Source: Candidatus Desulfaltia sp. (lineage in GTDB: Bacteria > Desulfobacterota > Desulfobacteria > Desulfobacterales > ETH-SRB1). From it: 64,000 bases of DNA. The stretch spans positions 32,396-96,395 of the forward strand of contig JAUSPN010000015.1 in assembly GCA_030656555.1 (NCBI GenBank), written 5' to 3'. Under the pieces are notes generated by a model. That model saw nothing but the letters and a program-made list of their open reading frames with translations, was not told the DNA's origin and ran no database searches. The position numbers and the translations under genes are program-made. Shown piece after piece: positions 27,239 to 37,417 of this stretch (the first letter of the stretch is position 1; each line of letters begins with the position of its first letter).

Positions 27239-30200
27239 ATGTCGATTCAGCTATATTTCAGTAACAGGCTTGAGAATCTGGCTGAAAAGTTTGCGTCAAC
27301 AGTTGATCTGGAAAATCAACACAAAAAAGATGTATTTAACGCCCCGCTTGTAATTGTTCCCAATGCCAATCTTGTTAAGTGGCTGCAGCTTATGCTGGCG
27401 CGAAAACGGTCTGTTTGCATGAATATGGATTTTCAGTTTTTAGAGGCAGGTCTGTGGGGTTTGTTAGCTGACCTGGATGACGAAAAATTAAATCCAAAGC
27501 TGCTTAATAATGACTGTTTGCGGATGTTGCTGCTTTACGCGCTGCAAAATCTCGATGAAAACAAAATTGAACCGCAAAAGCGAGCGCATTCCCTGCAGCT
27601 TGCTGCTGGGTTAGCGAGCGAATCTAAAAATGGCAAACTTCCTTACGGTCGAAGATCCGCCGCAGCAAGCTGCGTGGAACTTCAATTCAAACCGATAAAC
27701 CACTATCTCCTTGATCCTGATAATATTAAAAGGCCGGATTACGCCGCAAGGCTCTGGCAGCTTTCAGAAAAATTTGCCGGTTTGTTCCAGGAATATGAAT
27801 TTCATCGCTGGGACATGATTCAGAAATGGCGTCAGAATAAAATTCCGCTTCAAGGCATGGAACTGTGCCAGCAAAAGTTATATCTGCTGGCAGATGAATT
27901 GCGGAATAAACTTTTCCATAATTCCGGAACCCTCTATCTCTCAATAATGGAATATGCAGACAGAGTTCTTGCCGGGGAAAGTGAAGAAAAAACAGTTGCC
28001 GGTAATGCAAAAGATTTTGTGCATTTTTTCGGGCTGTCCCAGATTTCCCCTTTCCATCTTCAGCTTATCGGGCGGCTGAGCAGATATTATGAGATATTTA
28101 TATATGCCTTTAATCCATCCCGTGAGTTCTGGGAAGATATCAAAACCCCCCAGGAAAAAAGATGGATTGAAAAAAAAGGAGTAAAAAAACTTCAAATCAC
28201 CCATGCAGAGCTGCACCAGGGGGAGCTTTCAGGCCATGATGATTCAGGCCGGGATGATAATGAGCTTTTATCGTTATGGGGAAAACCGGGGCGGGAAAGC
28301 ATCCGGCTTTTATGTGAGCTGACAGATTATGATTTTAATGCCTGCTTTGCAAAAGAAAAAGCCCCTGCAACGGTGCTGCAGAGAATCCAAAGCGATATCC
28401 TGACCCTTCCTTCTGAAAAAGCCGGGCTAAAGCAGGACAGGTCTTTGCAAATTGTCGCCTGTCCCGGCATATACAGGGAAGTTGAGACAGTATATAACAG
28501 CATCTTATATAACCTTGAGCAGGATAACCGGTTGCAGTTAACCGACATCGCAATCCTTGTGCCGGACATATCAAAATACAAGTTTGTTTTTGATTCTGTT
28601 TTTAATCGATCTCCAAAATCTATCTCATATAATCTTGTTGATTCACATGCTGATATAGAAAGCATATTCGGCCGCGGGGTTTTGTCGATCTTTGATTTTG
28701 CAACAGGAAGATTTTCACGCAAAGAGGTTTTTGATCTGATTTTGAATCCCTGTTTTATGAGTAAGTGGAAGATAGGACTTGAGGAAATAAGGATGTGGGC
28801 ATGCTGGGCTCACGAATTAAACATATTTCATGACTTTGACCAAATATCAAAAAAGAAAAAAGGTTATTGTGAAAGCCCTTATTACACATGGAAACAGGGG
28901 CTCCAGAGACTGCGCCTGTCAAGAATTATGTCAAATCCTGCGGAATCGGAAAGAGATGTTTCAGACAGCTTTAAACACTTTCAGGACATTGTTCCATATT
29001 TTGATTTAAACTCAGGCAATGTTGATCTAATGGAAAAATTCTGCATTGTAATTGAAAAGCTGCATAATGTTGCTCTTAACTTGAATGATGCCATGCTGTC
29101 GGGGAAGGAGTGGAAGAGCCGGTTTTTAGAAGCATGTGATGAGCTGCTGGATATACCTTCGGATTTTGCAGGAGAAACAAAAGTTAAACATTCTCTTATT
29201 AATGCGCTGGACAACCTGCAATTTTATGATGCTGTTAGTAAAGATGATAAAGACTCAAAGCTTGATATAGAGGTAATTAAAGAATTTATTAAATCCAGCT
29301 TAAGCTCAATATCAGGAGGTTATGGCGATTATTTGACCGGCGGGGTTACAATCTCCGCAATGCAGCCGATGCGCCCCATACCTTTTAAGATAGTTTATGT
29401 ATTGGGGATGGAAGAAGGCTCATTCCCAGGAAAAGCGGAAAGCTCATCACTGGATCTCAGGCTGCTTAAAAGGCGGATAGGCGATATCAGCCTGCCGGAA
29501 CGCAATTGTTATATTTTCCTTGAAATGCTGCTTTCCACACGTGACAAGCTGTATATCAGCTATATTTCAAAGGATCTGCAAAAGGACCGCATTCTTCAGC
29601 CATGCTCGGTGGTCAATCAATTACGCAGGCATGTTGAGAGTAAAATCTTGCCGGACGCACAGGTGTTTCAGGTTGCGGAAATTCCTTTAAAAGGCAGCAG
29701 TAACAGATACCTTGACAAAGAGAGTATAAATGACTGCTTTGATGTGATGGTGAACTATTCAATGGCTGACAGGATAGCGTATTACAGGGAAAATAATTTA
29801 TGGGATAAGGTTAAGGAAAAGGCTTTAAAAAATGACTTAAACAATGTTGCGGCATTTTATCCTGATCTTAAACATGAGATCGAGGCTGCTGAAGATGAGG
29901 ACATAACTCCTGAAAAAATTACTTTAAAACAGTTGAAAAGCTATTTGCTTGATCCGGTAAACCAGAGCGTGAAACTGCATCTTGGTATTTTTGATGAAGA
30001 AAAAGACATAGAGGAAATTGCCGTCAGGGAAGATGAACCTTTTTATTCGGAATTTCCAATAGATTATAATTTAAAAGTTGAGACATTAAATTTGTGGGTG
30101 GATTCAATGTTTTCTGTTAAAAACATAAAGCAGGGGACACAAAAACCGGAAGATCTTTTTGAAAATGTTTATGATAATTTTCAGCGTCAAAGCAAAACAC

Positions 30201-30979
30201 CGGAAGGGCTGTTTGCTTTAATAGATAAAAGCGAGCTTGGAAATGATGTATCTTTAAGATGCGCGACCCTGTCACCGGTTCTAAAGCAGATGGAGTCTGC
30301 AAAGAATCTGTACGGATCTGTTATTATTGGAGACCAGCTTGATAATTACAACGCTCGGGCAAACAGACTTTGCGTTAAGCATTTTAAGCCGCTTGCAATG
30401 ACGATTAACCGTATAAACAAAGCGGATGAAATTATTTCCCGCGCACTTGAACTTCACGGCCAGATTCCGTGGACGTGGAAGGACCAGGATAATGGATGGC
30501 ATTCGCTGATATTGACTGGAGCGGAAAACAGGCCGAAAAAAGATCCGGATAAATATGTTCTACAGCCGCTTTTATTTTACATGTGCTGCATGGCAGGTCA
30601 GGAAACCTCGGATTGGATAGGAAACAGCAGCATAACTTTTCACATCGCATATAAAGAGGATATTAAAACCTGGTCATATCAAATCAGCAAAAAAAGCTGT
30701 ATAAATTACCTTGAGCAGCTACTGGCCGATTATCTCAGCCAGAAGGATCTAAAATGGCTGCCGTTTAAATCTGCGACTTCAGGAGATGTCAAGCCTCATA
30801 CAATCATGGAAGATAAGATTACCGAGGACATTAAAACAGATTTTCAAATTCAGCTTGCAGAGGCACTTTCAAAGGATGACGCTGATCTAATCAAACTTGC
30901 AAAACCAGAAATTCCATCAGATGCCTTTGACAAGGCAAGGCAGCGCTTTAAAATCTTTTTTAACAACATCGACAGGTAA
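27239..30979 (+). CDS. recC: Exodeoxyribonuclease V gamma subunit RecC, containing an in-frame palindromic-repeat insertion
   Basis: IQLYFSNRLENLAEKFA...APLVIVPNANLVKWLQLMLARKRSVCMNMDFQFLEAGLW...GGVTISAMQPMRPIPFKIVYVLGMEEGSFPG; upstream of recB and recD. Confidence 0.95.
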   Translation: MSIQLYFSNRLENLAEKFASTVDLENQHKKDVFNAPLVIVPNANLVKWLQLMLARKRSVCMNMDFQFLEAGLWGLLADLDDEKLNPKLLNNDCLRMLLLYALQNLDENKIEPQKRAHSLQLAAGLASESKNGKLPYGRRSAAASCVELQFKPINHYLLDPDNIKRPDYAARLWQLSEKFAGLFQEYEFHRWDMIQKWRQNKIPLQGMELCQQKLYLLADELRNKLFHNSGTLYLSIMEYADRVLAGESEEKTVAGNAKDFVHFFGLSQISPFHLQLIGRLSRYYEIFIYAFNPSREFWEDIKTPQEKRWIEKKGVKKLQITHAELHQGELSGHDDSGRDDNELLSLWGKPGRESIRLLCELTDYDFNACFAKEKAPATVLQRIQSDILTLPSEKAGLKQDRSLQIVACPGIYREVETVYNSILYNLEQDNRLQLTDIAILVPDISKYKFVFDSVFNRSPKSISYNLVDSHADIESIFGRGVLSIFDFATGRFSRKEVFDLILNPCFMSKWKIGLEEIRMWACWAHELNIFHDFDQISKKKKGYCESPYYTWKQGLQRLRLSRIMSNPAESERDVSDSFKHFQDIVPYFDLNSGNVDLMEKFCIVIEKLHNVALNLNDAMLSGKEWKSRFLEACDELLDIPSDFAGETKVKHSLINALDNLQFYDAVSKDDKDSKLDIEVIKEFIKSSLSSISGGYGDYLTGGVTISAMQPMRPIPFKIVYVLGMEEGSFPGKAESSSLDLRLLKRRIGDISLPERNCYIFLEMLLSTRDKLYISYISKDLQKDRILQPCSVVNQLRRHVESKILPDAQVFQVAEIPLKGSSNRYLDKESINDCFDVMVNYSMADRIAYYRENNLWDKVKEKALKNDLNNVAAFYPDLKHEIEAAEDEDITPEKITLKQLKSYLLDPVNQSVKLHLGIFDEEKDIEEIAVREDEPFYSEFPIDYNLKVETLNLWVDSMFSVKNIKQGTQKPEDLFENVYDNFQRQSKTPEGLFALIDKSELGNDVSLRCATLSPVLKQMESAKNLYGSVIIGDQLDNYNARANRLCVKHFKPLAMTINRINKADEIISRALELHGQIPWTWKDQDNGWHSLILTGAENRPKKDPDKYVLQPLLFYMCCMAGQETSDWIGNSSITFHIAYKEDIKTWSYQISKKSCINYLEQLLADYLSQKDLKWLPFKSATSGDVKPHTIMEDKITEDIKTDFQIQLAEALSKDDADLIKLAKPEIPSDAFDKARQRFKIFFNNIDR
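27567..27690 (+). repeat. Palindromic element inside recC (copy 2, in frame)
   Basis: ttgaaccgcaaaagcgagcgcattccctgcagcttgctgctgggttagcgagcgaatctaaaaatggcaaacttccttacggtcgaagatccgccgcagcaagctgcgtggaacttcaattcaa; aligns to 20398-20520. Confidence 0.9.
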
Positions 30980-30983
30980 CTGA

Positions 30984-33900
30984 ATGCCTTTACAAACCGT
31001 TCATGACTGCAAACAGGTTGACCTTAAAAAGCACGGGCTTATAGAAGCGTCCGCCGGCACAGGCAAGACCTATATAATTGAGAATCTGGTGGTGCGGCTT
31101 TTAAAAGAAGACAGCGAGATCGCCCTGGAAAATATTCTTCTGGTTACCTTTACGGAAAAAGCTACATGTGAATTAAAGATCCGCATACGTGAGAAAATTG
31201 AAAAGGAATTAAAAGACGCGGATGATCCCGGTGTTGCTAAAAGGTTAAGAGATTCACTGGATGCATTTGATAAAGCAGCCATCTTTACGATTCACGGTTT
31301 TTGCCGGACTGTTTTAAGCGATTTTGCCTTTGAAAACAGCGTTCTTTTTAAAAGCGAACTAATCAATGACACACCTGTTTTTGAAACAAAGCTCAAGGAG
31401 CAGATGCGAAAAGCCTGGCCTGAAAAATATGGAGAAGATTTGCCTGAAATTCTGGAGGGCTCGGGTTTTAGTTCAAAAAAGGAAGGGGGAAAGTTTACCG
31501 ATACAGTGCTTGCGATAGCCGGAAAAACATTTCGCAAAAATGCGGGCGATCTGCTTTTGCCGGATATAAGAGGCAAAAGTTTTAAGCAGATTCAAAATGA
31601 AATAAAGGGGCTGGTTATAGAGTTAAAAACCCTGACAGGCACGCAGCAATGTTTTTCAGGGCAATTTGAAAAATTAAACATAAATGCTTCAACAAAAAAA
31701 TCTTTACTAAATAAAATAGTAACTCCTCTTGAAAATTATCTGAGCAGTATTGATGACAAAAATATTGATATTGCCGGCCTGCAAACGCTGATTTCTCAAA
31801 TTCAAGGCGCAAAATCCAGCGAAAGACAAGGCATTCAATGCCTTGTCTTGGACAAATGGTTAAAAGTTGGTGCTAACCCGGAAGTTTGTCCCAATTTGCA
31901 GGATATAGTTTCCGTATTGCAAAAAATAGAAGAAACCTCGGCCATTTTAAAACAGATTCTTGCGATTGAAACAATCCATCAGCTTCAAAAAGAGGTAAGC
32001 CGGACAAAGGCGGAAAAAGGCTGGATCAGTTTTGATGATATGATTAACCTTGTTGAACAGGCCCTGTATAATGATGATTCAGCCCATTTGCTCAAAATGC
32101 TCAGACATAAATATAAAGTTGCATTTGTTGATGAATTCCAGGACACGGATACTGTTCAATGGAAGATTTTCAGGAAAATATTCTTAGAAAGTCAAAATCC
32201 GGACACCAAAGTAAATCCCGGAAACAGCCTGTTTCTTGTCGGCGATCCAAAACAGGCTATCTATTCATTTCGCGGGGCAGATGTTTTTGCCTATCTGGAT
32301 GCGAAAAACGAAATAGAAGAATTGTCAAAACACCAGAAAGCCAATTTATATTCTTTGGATATAAACTGGCGCTCACAGCCTGAACTAATCAATGCGTTTA
32401 ACAGCCTGTTTGGCAGAAAGGAATGGTTTAAGCCCGGAAACCAGGCAGGCAAATTTGATATATGTTATCAGGATGCGACTTATCCGGCGGAAAAGGACAA
32501 CCTGACATTATTAAGTTCAGACGAGTCTAAGCGCGGTGTGCTGAACATCGTGGATTTCAGCGATGCATTATCTCATCTCAGCCTTGCCAGAGTGCAACTT
32601 GCAAAGTTTATTGCCGAAGAAATCCAGCATCTAATTGGCTACGGCAATATCAAACTGATTCAAAAAGGGAAAGAAGAAAAGAGGCTTGGTTTTGGCGATA
32701 TCTGCATCCTTGTTCGCGCTAAATCAGATGTGCCTTTAATAGAAACAGAGCTTTCCAGCCTTGCAATCCCATATACATATTATAAAAAACCCGGTCTTTT
32801 CCAATCTGATGAAGCCTTTTATTTAAGCATGATTTTTCACGCAATCCTGAATCCTGCGAGCAGCACGGATGTAAAAAGGGCGTTTTTAACCCCTTTTTTT
32901 GAATTTAAACCGGCTGATTTGAATGCTTATGAAAAGTTGCCTCATTCGCATCCATTAAAACAAATGCTTTTCAAATGGAATGAATATGCCTTGTCACGCG
33001 ATTTAAGTCTTCTTTTCCAGTCACTGATTAATGATTCAGGTTTGCTTTTTCGCGAGGCTGAAAAAGTTTCCTGGGAAAGGGAGTACACAAATTACCGGCA
33101 AATATTTGAGTATCTGGAACAAACAGCCTATCTGAAAAATATGGATTTCAGGCAGCTGACCTCGTTACTTGATGGTTACAGAAAAGATACGGTTCGCGCT
33201 GATGAGGATGCTGATATTCATCAAATTGAAACCGAGGAGGAAAAGGTCCGGATAATGACCATGCATGTCAGCAAGGGGCTTCAATTTCCAATAGTTTTTG
33301 TTGCCGGTGGATTGACTCAAAGATCTGCTGGTTCTGATAATTGTTATATATATCACAAGATCGTGGAAGAAAATGACCTGCCTAAGGCAATTAAGACAAT
33401 CGATCTTTTAATTCAAAAAGGACAAAGCGGGGAGAAAAAACATCTTCTTGAAAAAACAGATGAAGACAAACGTCTTTATTATGTTGCTTCCACCAGGGCT
33501 GAGCATAAACTTTATCTGCCATATTATCCGAACCCTAAAAAACATCAATGGGTTGGGCCGGTATGCAGCCTGCTTTCTCCTGCCATAGAAAAGGCTTTCC
33601 CCAAAAATGATGAAAATAAAAATATTTTATGGCTTACGCCGGATGATCATTGTTTCGCAGATGATAAAATAAAGCCGGATAATCAACGATATCTTTCTGA
33701 AACACAGATAAAAGATCAAGCAGATCTTTTTCCTCACACAAGAAATTACAGGCATAAAAAAATCAGGCTGGAGTCTTTTACAAGTCTGCACGATAAAGTT
33801 TCCAACATGGATAAAGGAGGCGAGCAAACAACAGGGTTTCAACTTGCAGATGAAAAATCCAAAGAGGATGATGAAAGCTTTGGTTTGCAAAAAATAGATA

Positions 33901-34637
33901 TTGCGCCTGCCGACATAATACCTGATGAAATGCCCGGCGGAACCGAGATAGGGTCTATGTTTCATAACATATTAGAGAATATTGATTTTACGCATGCTGT
34001 TAAAAAAATGGACTTGGCGCAGGATAAAGTTCGCTCTTTGCTGGATGATCCTGAAACCGGAGATATTATTTTGAAACAGATGGATATGTACCGCGTAGAG
34101 GAGCGCTGGGCATATAACATCTGCCGGATTATAAAAAATACCCTTACAACTCCCATAAGCATTGTTGGCGATCAATTTATTCTTGGCAGGATCGGGAAAG
34201 CGGATCGGCTTCATGAAGTGGAGTTTATCTATCCTTTTGCGCTGCCAGATGGTAAGGATGAAACAATTCCTGATTGCGCGGCTGAAAACGGGTTTATAAG
34301 AGGCTCTGTGGACATGGTTTTCCGGTACAATAATAAATTTTATATAGCGGACTGGAAATCAAACTATCTTGAAAACGGCTATGACCAGGATTCCATGGCA
34401 ATTAACATGAACAGCGTGGGTTATGATCTCCAATACAAGTTATACACCATTGCAGTTTTGCGCTGGCTAAAGCAAAGCTTAAGCAACAGATTTGATCCTG
34501 TAAAAGATTTTGGCGGAATATTTTATTTTTATTTGCGTGGCATGGGAACAGGAAAAGGCAATGGTATCTTTTACATTCCTGCGGCTCAATTAGGAGATTT
34601 GGAAAGGATGGAAGAGGAAGTTGTAAAAGATGTATGA
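30984..34637 (+). CDS. recB: Exodeoxyribonuclease V beta subunit RecB
   Basis: GLIEASAGTGKTYIIENLVVRLL...FVDEFQDTDTVQWKIF...LVGDPKQAIYSFRGADVFAYL...GSVDMVFRYNNKFYIADWKSNYL. Confidence 0.96.
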   Translation: MPLQTVHDCKQVDLKKHGLIEASAGTGKTYIIENLVVRLLKEDSEIALENILLVTFTEKATCELKIRIREKIEKELKDADDPGVAKRLRDSLDAFDKAAIFTIHGFCRTVLSDFAFENSVLFKSELINDTPVFETKLKEQMRKAWPEKYGEDLPEILEGSGFSSKKEGGKFTDTVLAIAGKTFRKNAGDLLLPDIRGKSFKQIQNEIKGLVIELKTLTGTQQCFSGQFEKLNINASTKKSLLNKIVTPLENYLSSIDDKNIDIAGLQTLISQIQGAKSSERQGIQCLVLDKWLKVGANPEVCPNLQDIVSVLQKIEETSAILKQILAIETIHQLQKEVSRTKAEKGWISFDDMINLVEQALYNDDSAHLLKMLRHKYKVAFVDEFQDTDTVQWKIFRKIFLESQNPDTKVNPGNSLFLVGDPKQAIYSFRGADVFAYLDAKNEIEELSKHQKANLYSLDINWRSQPELINAFNSLFGRKEWFKPGNQAGKFDICYQDATYPAEKDNLTLLSSDESKRGVLNIVDFSDALSHLSLARVQLAKFIAEEIQHLIGYGNIKLIQKGKEEKRLGFGDICILVRAKSDVPLIETELSSLAIPYTYYKKPGLFQSDEAFYLSMIFHAILNPASSTDVKRAFLTPFFEFKPADLNAYEKLPHSHPLKQMLFKWNEYALSRDLSLLFQSLINDSGLLFREAEKVSWEREYTNYRQIFEYLEQTAYLKNMDFRQLTSLLDGYRKDTVRADEDADIHQIETEEEKVRIMTMHVSKGLQFPIVFVAGGLTQRSAGSDNCYIYHKIVEENDLPKAIKTIDLLIQKGQSGEKKHLLEKTDEDKRLYYVASTRAEHKLYLPYYPNPKKHQWVGPVCSLLSPAIEKAFPKNDENKNILWLTPDDHCFADDKIKPDNQRYLSETQIKDQADLFPHTRNYRHKKIRLESFTSLHDKVSNMDKGGEQTTGFQLADEKSKEDDESFGLQKIDIAPADIIPDEMPGGTEIGSMFHNILENIDFTHAVKKMDLAQDKVRSLLDDPETGDIILKQMDMYRVEERWAYNICRIIKNTLTTPISIVGDQFILGRIGKADRLHEVEFIYPFALPDGKDETIPDCAAENGFIRGSVDMVFRYNNKFYIADWKSNYLENGYDQDSMAINMNSVGYDLQYKLYTIAVLRWLKQSLSNRFDPVKDFGGIFYFYLRGMGTGKGNGIFYIPAAQLGDLERMEEEVVKDV

Positions 34638-36513
34638 ATCTTTTGACGATAGTGAGCTTTCTGCGCTTGATTTCATGACCATCAGAGATCTTTGCGAATT
34701 AGGCGGTTATCAAAACGACTTGCCTCTTTCTGCGGTTTTGACGGCCATGTTTTCTGCTTTACAGGAGGGCAGTCTCTGCCTGAATATAGATAAAGATTCT
34801 TTGTCTGATAAACTGCAACTCTTTATGGAAAGCAAAAAAGCAAAACAGATTTCCGCTCAATTTTTATCCAATTTTGCAGAAAACAGATATAATAATCTCA
34901 TTGCAAAAAACATTGATACCTACCTGCCACTTATTTCACATGAGTCCAAAGAGAAAAAACTTCTTTATTTCCAAAAGTTCTTTTTTCATGAAACCAGACT
35001 TAAGCACAGGCTCAAGGCTTTTTTGCAGGCAGATGAACCCTGTAAATTATCCGGCGAAAAGGAAAATGAGATTTTAAAGGAGATATTCTCCGACAACCAT
35101 GCCATCCGTATTTCAAAACAAGGAGCGCCGGTTGAAAAGGATCAAGACCAGGTTAAAGCTCTGAGGCTTGCGCTTGGCTCACAGTTTGCCATTATATCAG
35201 GTGGACCTGGAACCGGTAAAACCTCTGTTATGGTGAATATTCTTCGCTGCTTTGTGCGCGCTGGAATCAAACCGGAACAAATCATACTGGCTGCTCCGAC
35301 CGGCAGGGCGGCGCAAAGGATGACTGAAGCAATTCACACCCAGATTAATTCCATCAAAAATCCATGTGCCGAGGATATTGAACTGTTAAATCTTACAGGG
35401 AGCACGCTGCACAGAATATTGCGATATAAAACCAGTTCTCATGACTTCCATTACAGGGATACAAATCCCTTGCCCGCATCGGTTGTTATTGTCGATGAAG
35501 TTTCGATGGTAGATGTCGTGATGATGGAAAGATTTTTGCGCGCAATAGATCCCGCAAAAACAAGGCTTGTTTTATTAGGAGATAAAGATCAGCTTCCTTC
35601 GGTTGAGGCTGGAGCGGTTTTTGCGGAAATGATTCCTGACGAAACAGAAGAAAATATATTCAAAGACCGGTTAGTAGTTTTAAAAAAGGTTTATCGATCA
35701 GGCGCCAATCTTCTGCATTTGGCAAAACAGATCAACCAGGGCAAATGCCCTGAATACGCGCCGGTTTCTCTTGATTCCGCCTTGTTACTTAAAGAGGATA
35801 GCTGGGCGTTTGTTTTGCCGGACGACAATATAAACAAATGGAAGAAACAGCTCAGGCTGTGGGTTGAGCATCATTATTCAGGCAGGAAAAATAAAGATAA
35901 TAAATCATATAAAGAATTGATCCTTGAAGCTGGTAAGCTTGATGCTGATAGTCTTGCATCTTCAGATGATGAGCAGAATATTCTTGATCAGATTTTCAGC
36001 AAAATTGAAAAGGCAAGGATTTTAACTCTTTTGCGTAAAGGGATTTATGGTTGCTCCTGGATAAACAGCATAATAGCTCAATATTTGAGTTTTGAGCTGG
36101 AGCCTCTGACAAAAATGCGTAATAATATTTTCAGCGGCGCTGTTATCATGATCACTCAAAACGATTATTCAAAAAAACTTTTTAACGGAGATGTCGGCGT
36201 TATAATTAAAAATGTTGATGGGAATTACAGGGTGTTTTTTAAACAATTCGGCTCCTATATCTTTTTTGATATAGATTTTTTGTTGAAATGGGAACCAGGC
36301 TTTGCCGTGACAGTGCACAAAAGTCAGGGGACGGAATTTGATGATGTGCTGCTTGTGCTGCCGGATAATGAAAGCCACAGGTTGTTGACCAGGGAGATAA
36401 TATATACCGGCATTACCAGAGCAAAGAAAAGGGTGATTTTATATGGCATTGAGCCGGCATTTAAAAGCGCTTTGCAAAGAAAAATTGAACGGGAATCAGG
36501 TTTGACATGGTAA
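34630..36513 (+). CDS. recD: Exodeoxyribonuclease V alpha subunit RecD
   Basis: LGSQFAIISGGPGTGKTSVMVNILRCFV...VVIVDEVSMVDVVMMERFL...GFAVTVHKSQGTEFDDVLLVLP...YTGITRAKKRVILYG. Confidence 0.96.
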   Translation: MYESFDDSELSALDFMTIRDLCELGGYQNDLPLSAVLTAMFSALQEGSLCLNIDKDSLSDKLQLFMESKKAKQISAQFLSNFAENRYNNLIAKNIDTYLPLISHESKEKKLLYFQKFFFHETRLKHRLKAFLQADEPCKLSGEKENEILKEIFSDNHAIRISKQGAPVEKDQDQVKALRLALGSQFAIISGGPGTGKTSVMVNILRCFVRAGIKPEQIILAAPTGRAAQRMTEAIHTQINSIKNPCAEDIELLNLTGSTLHRILRYKTSSHDFHYRDTNPLPASVVIVDEVSMVDVVMMERFLRAIDPAKTRLVLLGDKDQLPSVEAGAVFAEMIPDETEENIFKDRLVVLKKVYRSGANLLHLAKQINQGKCPEYAPVSLDSALLLKEDSWAFVLPDDNINKWKKQLRLWVEHHYSGRKNKDNKSYKELILEAGKLDADSLASSDDEQNILDQIFSKIEKARILTLLRKGIYGCSWINSIIAQYLSFELEPLTKMRNNIFSGAVIMITQNDYSKKLFNGDVGVIIKNVDGNYRVFFKQFGSYIFFDIDFLLKWEPGFAVTVHKSQGTEFDDVLLVLPDNESHRLLTREIIYTGITRAKKRVILYGIEPAFKSALQRKIERESGLTW

Positions 36514-36523
36514 TGGCAAATTT

Positions 36524-36700
36524 TTACTTGTCTTTACCGGGTTCCACTTTTTCCTGGTCATTAACGGTTTCTTTGATCGCGCAATAAATGGTTTTAAAAA
36601 TTTCATGAAAGCCGGATGGAGAGATTCTTCCCGCTTCTACGAATTTGACAACTATTTCCTTGGATGCCCTTAGAATTTGTTCATCAATTGAAGAGCTCAT
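36524..36700 (-). CDS. Small conserved-looking protein MSSSIDEQILRASKEIVVKFVEAGRISPSGFHEIFKTIYCAIKETVNDQEKVEPGKDK (58 aa)
   Basis: Intact ORF convergent to recD; below the ORF-track length cutoff. Confidence 0.6.
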   Translation of the reverse strand: MSSSIDEQILRASKEIVVKFVEAGRISPSGFHEIFKTIYCAIKETVNDQEKVEPGKDK

Positions 36701-36879
36701 GTTAAATATCCTTTTGTTGTTGATTTTTTATCAATAATATTAGTTTGTTAGCAGAAAGGATTATTTGTGTCAAGCTATTTGATGGCCGGTTGTTTGATGG
36801 CCGGTCTCATAGTCTGATTGACAGCAGGCATTATATTTTCTATTAATATTGATGAATTCGTAAAAAGTCCCTTTAACCT

Positions 36880-36957
36880 GTCATTTCGAGTGGAACGAGA
36901 AATCTTTATTCTGCAACCTATTGAAAAGACAAAATTTCTCCCTGCGGTCGAAATGAC
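36880..36957. repeat. Dispersed inverted repeat GTCATTTCGA...TCGAAATGAC (third site)
   Basis: gtcatttcgagtggaacgagaaatctttattctgcaacctattgaaaagacaaaatttctccctgcggtcgaaatgac. Confidence 0.65.
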
Positions 36958-37009
36958 ACATAGCACCTAACGATTAACACGTTTCGTATCATAATGAGGT
37001 ACTTGCAAT

Positions 37010-37417
37010 ATGCCGAAAAAACAAGTCAGTTATAAGACAGACAAGCCGGATATAGTGAAAACAGATATCCTGACCGCTATGGAGTATAAATATAAGGGGC
37101 AAAGGGATATTGATATTGTAATAAAACAACCTGAGTTCACGTCGGTATGCCCCATGACAGGTCTTCCTGACTTTGGATCCATAACAATTAAATATAGGCC
37201 GGATATAAAGATTGTTGAATTAAAGTCGCTAAAGTTTTATATATTACAATTCAGGAATGTTGGTATCTTCTATGAACATTTGGTCAACCATATTCTAAAT
37301 GATTTAGTTGAGTTGCTTGATCCAAAGAGCATGGAGGTTTCAGGAGATTTTACAGCGCGGGGCGGGATTACTACCACGGTTACCGCAATATACGAGAGGA
37401 AAAATGAGAATCCATAA
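37010..37417 (+). CDS. queF: NADPH-dependent 7-cyano-7-deazaguanine reductase
   Basis: PEFTSVCPMTGLPDFGSITIKYRPDIKIVELKSLKFYILQFRNVGIFYEHLVNHILNDLVE. Confidence 0.95.
   Translation: MPKKQVSYKTDKPDIVKTDILTAMEYKYKGQRDIDIVIKQPEFTSVCPMTGLPDFGSITIKYRPDIKIVELKSLKFYILQFRNVGIFYEHLVNHILNDLVELLDPKSMEVSGDFTARGGITTTVTAIYERKNENP

Noticed and set aside
36776-36806. Direct repeat TTTGATGGCCGGT x2 as a possible protein binding site
   Set aside because: Only two units in an AT-rich intergenic region next to other repeats; too little to support a regulatory call.
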